Shown one piece after another: positions 59,296 through 64,000 of a stretch of 64,000 bases of DNA. Below the pieces are notes generated by a model that worked only from the letters and a program-made list of their open reading frames with translations, had not been told where the DNA came from and did no database searches. Both the position numbers and the translations under genes were made by a program. Numbering within the stretch: position 1 is the first letter of the stretch; each line of letters begins with the position of its first letter. This stretch comes from Puia dinghuensis (GTDB taxonomy: Bacteria; Bacteroidota; Bacteroidia; Chitinophagales; Chitinophagaceae): the NCBI RefSeq assembly GCF_014642875.1, contig NZ_BMJC01000004.1:850571-914570 (forward strand), read 5' to 3'.

Positions 59296-60654
59296 ATGGC
59301 AACCTTTGACTATTCCGCCCGCATCACGGGCCCTTCCACCGATCTCGATGCGATCGCCCTGCACCTCAACGGCAACCGCAGCCTGCCAACGCGGGAAGAG
59401 TTCTATACCAACTATCCATTCTACAAATACTGGAACAACAGCCATAACGACCGGCTGCTGTCGGGAGAAGGGGTGAATATCTATATCCACATTCCCTTTT
59501 GCATCCAGATTTGCGACTACTGCTTCTACATGAAGGAGATCATCAAATCCAGAGAACAGGTCGACGAATACGTGGACAGCCTGTGCCAGGAGATACAATT
59601 GGTCAGCGAAACGTTTGGACTGCAAAACCGGAAAGTAAACTCCATTTATATAGGGGGAGGAACTCCGTCCGTGTTGACGGAAAAGCAATTCAACAAGTTG
59701 ATCGAAGCGCTTCACCGGTATCACCGTATACAAGATGCGGAATTTGCCTTCGAGGCCGAACCGGGTACGTTCAACCGGAGCAAGCTGGAGTGGTGGAAAG
59801 CAGGAGGGGTCAACCGCCTCAGCATGGGCGTACAATCCTTCGACGATGAGGTGATCCGGCTGAGCAGCAGGAAACACACTGCGGCACAGGCGATCCAATC
59901 TATAAAGATCGTAAAGGAGACGGGTGGGTTCGAGATCAACATTGACCTCCTGAGCGGCCTGGCCGGTGAATCGGTATCCACCTGGGAACGGTCGGTCGCG
60001 ACGGCAATAGAGCAGGAAACGGACATGCTCACCGTCTACAAAATGAAGACCTACGCCAATACCAACTTTTTCAGAAAAGGAGTACATGGCAACGAGATCC
60101 AATTGCCCTCGGATGTCTTTGAGATCGACCTCATGGAAAGAGCGATACAGGCGATACTGGGTGCAGGATACACCCTGTGGAGCACCTTTGCATTCACCCG
60201 GAACGACGCCCAAAGCAAATACATCGAATATACCTGGAGGGGACAGGATATGGTCGCGTACGGCGCCTCTTCCTTTGGAAAGCTCGGAAACCTCAACTAC
60301 CAGAACCTGAATAATGTTCCTCAATATGTGCAGAAAGTGAAGGCAGGGATCATCCCGGTCTACCGCACCTTTCCCATGTCGTATAAGGATATGATCGTAA
60401 AAGAGATCCTGCTTTGTGCCGTGCGGCTGTTCTCCTACAGCAAAAAAGAGTTCGTGGACAAATTCGGATTCGATTATTTCCAGTTGGTCCCGGAGATCAT
60501 TGAGGAACTTCGGTGCAAAGGGTATATCACTCCGGACAAGGAAGAATTGGTATTGACCCGGCAAGGCGTGTTGTTCGGGGACTTCGTGAGCAAGACACTG
60601 GCAGCTGCAGTCAAAGAAGCGTTGGCCAAAGATACCATTGGGTTCACCTATTGA
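59296..60654 (+). CDS. HemN-like radical SAM enzyme
   Basis: A 452-residue radical SAM protein of the HemN/HemW family (class C methylase type). The 4Fe-4S cysteines are Cys69, Cys73 and Cys76 in CIQICDYCFYM, after YIHIPF; GGG of YIGGGTPSVL binds SAM. The C-terminal HemN_C-like domain ends near VLTRQGVLFGDFV. Its place between a methyltransferase and an NRPS gene argues against porphyrin synthesis and for tailoring of the NRPS product: methylation of an unactivated carbon, or cyclopropanation together with the methyltransferase. The first base is 24 bp after the preceding stop. Confidence 0.88.
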   Translation: MATFDYSARITGPSTDLDAIALHLNGNRSLPTREEFYTNYPFYKYWNNSHNDRLLSGEGVNIYIHIPFCIQICDYCFYMKEIIKSREQVDEYVDSLCQEIQLVSETFGLQNRKVNSIYIGGGTPSVLTEKQFNKLIEALHRYHRIQDAEFAFEAEPGTFNRSKLEWWKAGGVNRLSMGVQSFDDEVIRLSSRKHTAAQAIQSIKIVKETGGFEINIDLLSGLAGESVSTWERSVATAIEQETDMLTVYKMKTYANTNFFRKGVHGNEIQLPSDVFEIDLMERAIQAILGAGYTLWSTFAFTRNDAQSKYIEYTWRGQDMVAYGASSFGKLGNLNYQNLNNVPQYVQKVKAGIIPVYRTFPMSYKDMIVKEILLCAVRLFSYSKKEFVDKFGFDYFQLVPEIIEELRCKGYITPDKEELVLTRQGVLFGDFVSKTLAAAVKEALAKDTIGFTY

Positions 60655-60663
60655 AATATACAT

Positions 60664-63600
60664 ATGATCCCGGCATCGATACAACAACAAGGCATATGGT
60701 TCCATTCCGCCGTGGGAGCCGCTGCCTATTGGAACTTTACACAAAAACGGGCCTATAAAGGCTTGCTCCGGAAAGAGGCGCTGCAAAGCGCCCTGGAAGC
60801 AGTGGTCGCCGGAAACCCGTCATTGCGGACGAGCTTCCTGCTCAGGGAGGGCGTTTTATACCAGGTGATCCATCCTTCGACCCGCCTTGACGACATCTAT
60901 CGTTATGTCCGGTTACAGGGCAACGGTGACGCTTATATGCTGGACATCATGCGGGAGGAATCGACGCGCGAAGAACTACAGGCTTTCGACCTGGAGAACG
61001 GACCGCTGGTGCGATTCAAGGTACTCGATTTCGGCGATGTCCATTTTTTTATCCTGACGATCCATCACATCGCCACCGATGTAACGTCTATGGAAGTGTT
61101 CTGGAACCAGCTCGCCCATTGCTATAACAGGATACTGTCCGGCGATATGGGGCCGTTACTGTCCCCGGACGAACGCTACCAGGAATACGCTTCGGCGCAA
61201 CATACGTTGACCGGATCCCCTGGATGGGAGCGGCAACGGCAGTATTGGATGGATCGCATGTCCGGCCGGTGGCCGGCCCTGGACCTTTCGTTGTATAATA
61301 AAACCGCCCAGCCCCGCATGTACTACAGGGAGATACAGCTGCCGGCCGGGTTGGCGGAAGCGATCCGCACCATGTCCTTGAAGAAAAAAGTGTTGTACTC
61401 TTCGGTTTTCCTGACTGCCTATTTCCTCTTCTTATACAAGTATTCTCGCCAGGGACGGTTGGCGATCGGCAATGTCGTGAACGGGCGCGGGTTTGGAAAA
61501 AGACAATACGGAAACGTCATCGGGTTGTTTGCAAAACGGCTGCTCCATATACAGGATATCAGCGATGAAGATACCGCCGGCGGCCTCCTCGACAAGGTCA
61601 ATGCGGATATGATAAGCAGCTTCAGGAACAGCGACTTTCCCTACGAGGAAATGGTACGGGCGGCGAACCAAAGGGACAGGACAGGGCTGGTCCCCTTATG
61701 TCAGGCCGTATTCAATATGATCAAAACAGGTGCCGGCGACACAGGCTTCACGGACCTGTCCATATATCCCGACATACTGTTGGAGAATGCCCAAGTAGGC
61801 AACACTCAATTCGACATCGGCCTTTCCATCGTCGACGACGGCCGCTGCGTACGGGTGCGCCTGGACCTGAAGTGTGACGAGGTGTTTCAGACACTGGTAG
61901 ATCTTTTCCTCCAGGGGTATTGCAAAGTGCTCGAAGCCTGTGTGCACCAACCCCTCGATCGTGTTGGCGCCATAGATCCCATTCCCGCAACAGAGTACGG
62001 TTTGCTCGAGGGGTTTGGCCATTCGATCGTCGACTATCCCCGGTCTTCGTCAGTGCTGCAACTTTTCGAGACTCGGACGGAGAAGGCCGGAGATGATGTC
62101 GCGCTTATCTGCGGAACGCATCGGTTGACCTATCGGGAACTGGACCAACAAGCAGTCCGCGTGGGAGATAATCTACGCGCAAGAGGAATAGGCAAGGGCG
62201 ACCTGGTAGGGGTTTGCGTAGAACGTAGTCTGGACATGGTCGTAGGATTGTTGGGCATATGGAAGGCAGGCGCCGCCTTCGTGCCCATCCATCCCGAATA
62301 TCCGGTGGAGCATCTTCGCTATTTGATAGAAGATATTGATTGCCGCGTCTGTCTTTCGAATCCCGCGCTGCGGGAAAAGATGACCGCGGAAGGGGAAAAG
62401 GTGGAATGGCTGGATATCCGTGAAGACGGTCCTGCTGTGCAGACAAGACCCGGGACGCCTGAGCCCCTGCATCCGGAAGATCTCGCCTATGTGATCTATA
62501 CCTCCGGATCCACGGGAAGACCCAAAGGAGTGATGATACAACACCGGGCCCTGGCCGATCATCTCGCCGGGATGATCCGGAGCGCCAGGTTTGACAATTG
62601 CCGTTCATTCGGCCTTATCGCCTCACTGGTGGCGGATGCCGGGTATTCCATCCTTTTTGCCTCACTGGCCATAGGTGGCGTGGTCCATATTCTGCCGGAA
62701 GCGCTGGTGACCGATGGCAGGGCAATGTCCGCTTACCTGGATGCCCATGCCATCGACTGTATAAAGATTGTTCCTTCCCTGTGGATGTCTTATGTATCGG
62801 CCGGAGAGACGCCATTGCCCCGTAAGGTTCTCATCTTTGGAGGAGAGGCCCTCCCCCCCTTCGTACTGGACCATGTATTCCGGGCCGGGTACGTGGGAGC
62901 GGTGTATAATCACTACGGTCCGACGGAGGCCACCATCGGCAAAACCATTTGCCGGATAGATCCCGGCAAACAATACCATACTGTTCCCATCGGTGCCCCA
63001 TTTTCCAACACCCGGATCGTCATAGTCGATCCTGCCGGCCGGCAATGCGCCGTTGGCATCGCCGGTGAGATCTGGCTGGGCGGTGAGGGCGTCGCACAGG
63101 GTTACCTGCACAAACCGGAACTGACAGCGGAAAAGTTTATCCCTGATCCATTCGGTTTTGAAGAAGGACTGCGTTTTTACAAGACAGGAGACCTGGGTCG
63201 ATGGCTGCCGGACGGCAACATCGAATACCTGGGAAGACTGGACGACCAGGTGAAGATCCGGGGTTACCGGATAGAACCAGGGGAGATCGAGAGCACCATC
63301 CGCCGAAGCGGCCTCGTCCGGCAGGCAGTGGTGACGGCCAAAGAGGACCACAACGGGCAGCACAGGCTGGTGGCCTATGTAGTGCCCGGGCCGGAGTATA
63401 ACAGAGGAGAAATAGCGGACTACCTGCGAAACCGGCTACCGGATCACATGATCCCCGCACTTTGGATGGAGTTGGACACCATCCCGCTGACGGTGCACGG
63501 TAAAGCGGATAAACGTGCCCTGCCGGAACCGGCGGCCGCAGCGACGGAGGGCGTCTCTTACGAGGCGCCCCGCGATATGCTGGAACAATCTCTGTCGGAG

Positions 63601-64000
63601 ACCTTCTCCAGGTTGCTGGGGATTGACAGCATCGGCATCAACGACAACTTCTTCTCCCTGGGAGGGCACTCCCTGCTCGCAGCGCAATTGATAGCGGCCA
63701 TACGTCGGCAGTGGCGCTTGGAGTTGTCGATCAAGGATATTTTTTCTTATCCGACGATAACGGGCTTGTCCATCCTCTTACGGCAGCGGGAGGCGGCTGC
63801 GGAGGTGGACTGGGTGGGGATCGTAAGGCAACGGCAGCAGATGGAACGACCGCCATTGTCATTCAACCAGGAACGATTGTGGTTCGTAGACCGGCTGGAA
63901 GGAAGCCGGCATTATCATATACCATGGGTCGTCCGGTTGAAGGGCTTGCCGGATGAAGCATTGTTGGAGCGGTCATTCCGTGCAGTGATCCACCGTCACG
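60664..64000 (+). CDS. Non-ribosomal peptide synthetase C-A-PCP-C... (3' end outside window)
   Basis: The frame is open from the ATG at 60664 to the window edge (1112 codons). Residues ~1-420 are a condensation domain with motif HHIATDV (His134-His135, Asp139, Val in place of the usual Gly). Residues ~430-925 are an adenylation domain: YVIYTSGSTGRPKG from residue 609, A4/A5 region VADAGYSILFASL and NHYGPTEATIG, then RFYKTGDLGRWLPDG and Lys in HGKADKRALP. The PCP follows, with Ser1003 in FFSLGGHSLLAAQL. From ~1050 a second condensation domain begins (PPLSFNQERLWFVDRLEG). Further modules and termination domains must lie to the right. Confidence 0.93.
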   Translation, partial: MIPASIQQQGIWFHSAVGAAAYWNFTQKRAYKGLLRKEALQSALEAVVAGNPSLRTSFLLREGVLYQVIHPSTRLDDIYRYVRLQGNGDAYMLDIMREESTREELQAFDLENGPLVRFKVLDFGDVHFFILTIHHIATDVTSMEVFWNQLAHCYNRILSGDMGPLLSPDERYQEYASAQHTLTGSPGWERQRQYWMDRMSGRWPALDLSLYNKTAQPRMYYREIQLPAGLAEAIRTMSLKKKVLYSSVFLTAYFLFLYKYSRQGRLAIGNVVNGRGFGKRQYGNVIGLFAKRLLHIQDISDEDTAGGLLDKVNADMISSFRNSDFPYEEMVRAANQRDRTGLVPLCQAVFNMIKTGAGDTGFTDLSIYPDILLENAQVGNTQFDIGLSIVDDGRCVRVRLDLKCDEVFQTLVDLFLQGYCKVLEACVHQPLDRVGAIDPIPATEYGLLEGFGHSIVDYPRSSSVLQLFETRTEKAGDDVALICGTHRLTYRELDQQAVRVGDNLRARGIGKGDLVGVCVERSLDMVVGLLGIWKAGAAFVPIHPEYPVEHLRYLIEDIDCRVCLSNPALREKMTAEGEKVEWLDIREDGPAVQTRPGTPEPLHPEDLAYVIYTSGSTGRPKGVMIQHRALADHLAGMIRSARFDNCRSFGLIASLVADAGYSILFASLAIGGVVHILPEALVTDGRAMSAYLDAHAIDCIKIVPSLWMSYVSAGETPLPRKVLIFGGEALPPFVLDHVFRAGYVGAVYNHYGPTEATIGKTICRIDPGKQYHTVPIGAPFSNTRIVIVDPAGRQCAVGIAGEIWLGGEGVAQGYLHKPELTAEKFIPDPFGFEEGLRFYKTGDLGRWLPDGNIEYLGRLDDQVKIRGYRIEPGEIESTIRRSGLVRQAVVTAKEDHNGQHRLVAYVVPGPEYNRGEIADYLRNRLPDHMIPALWMELDTIPLTVHGKADKRALPEPAAAATEGVSYEAPRDMLEQSLSETFSRLLGIDSIGINDNFFSLGGHSLLAAQLIAAIRRQWRLELSIKDIFSYPTITGLSILLRQREAAAEVDWVGIVRQRQQMERPPLSFNQERLWFVDRLEGSRHYHIPWVVRLKGLPDEALLERSFRAVIHRH

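Noticed and set aside
59296..60654. Annotation as coproporphyrinogen III oxidase
   Set aside because: The family match is real, but the operon context (NRPS, methyltransferase) and the absence of heme genes favour a tailoring role.
59158..60786. A 542-codon minus-strand ORF opposite the radical SAM gene
   Set aside because: The plus strand carries the cysteine motif and the HemN-type domains; the minus translation has no domain and overlaps three operon genes.

Overview
The window looks like a chromosomal segment of a Bacteroidota species, most likely a Chitinophagaceae member. The support is: type IX secretion (T9SS) C-terminal sorting domains on five secreted proteins, a fused MurF-alanine racemase, a GldF/GldG gliding-type transporter, an UpxY-type NusG paralog, fairly GC-rich coding DNA, and promoters of the Bacteroidota form TTG-N19/20-TAnnTTTG in place of -35/-10 boxes. 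Shine-Dalgarno sequences are not evident. The genus cannot be named from sequence alone.

Layout. 1-4.7 kb: end of mfd, a DUF4870 membrane protein, a GNAT acetyltransferase, acpP-fabF and rnc. 4.9-8.8 kb: three secreted T9SS proteins. 8.8-13.3 kb: a small secreted peptide, a LuxR-type response regulator with its 7TM histidine kinase, methylmalonyl-CoA epimerase and a divergent cysteine desulfurase. 13.8-20.5 kb: a GldF-GldG fusion, TerC, MurF-Alr and LspA. 20.5-32.6 kb: two more T9SS proteins (one a sugar-dehydrogenase-like beta-propeller), a small zinc-finger-like protein, an oversized signal peptidase I, a serine hydrolase, an FtsX/MacB-type permease, a SnoaL-like protein and a GH27 alpha-galactosidase. 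32.6-44.9 kb: fumC, an M16 peptidase, Hsp20, a heptad-repeat protein, a gltX/B12-binding/enoyl-CoA hydratase operon, a DUF6569 protein, a polysaccharide deacetylase and TatD.

45.0-48.9 kb is accessory DNA. It starts at tRNA-Ser(GGA), whose 3' end is duplicated 180 bp downstream. AT-richer orphan genes follow, then a lipoprotein gene broken by two in-frame TAA codons, then two diverged tRNA-tail-like repeats. I read this as a decayed tRNA-targeted island; no integrase is visible.

48.9-64.0 kb holds the most interesting content, a biosynthetic locus that runs off the right edge. On the minus strand are an UpxY/NusG-like antiterminator and an ABC permease. Divergently, a tightly packed operon encodes a chorismate-lyase-like protein, an acyl-AMP ligase, an ACP, a glycosyltransferase-A-PCP-C fusion NRPS, a SAM methyltransferase, a HemN-like radical SAM enzyme and a C-A-PCP-C... 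NRPS. The simplest reading is that 4-hydroxybenzoate is made from chorismate, loaded on the ACP, extended by amino acids, glycosylated, and modified by the methyltransferase/radical-SAM pair, possibly by cyclopropanation or C-methylation. The product is not one I recognise.
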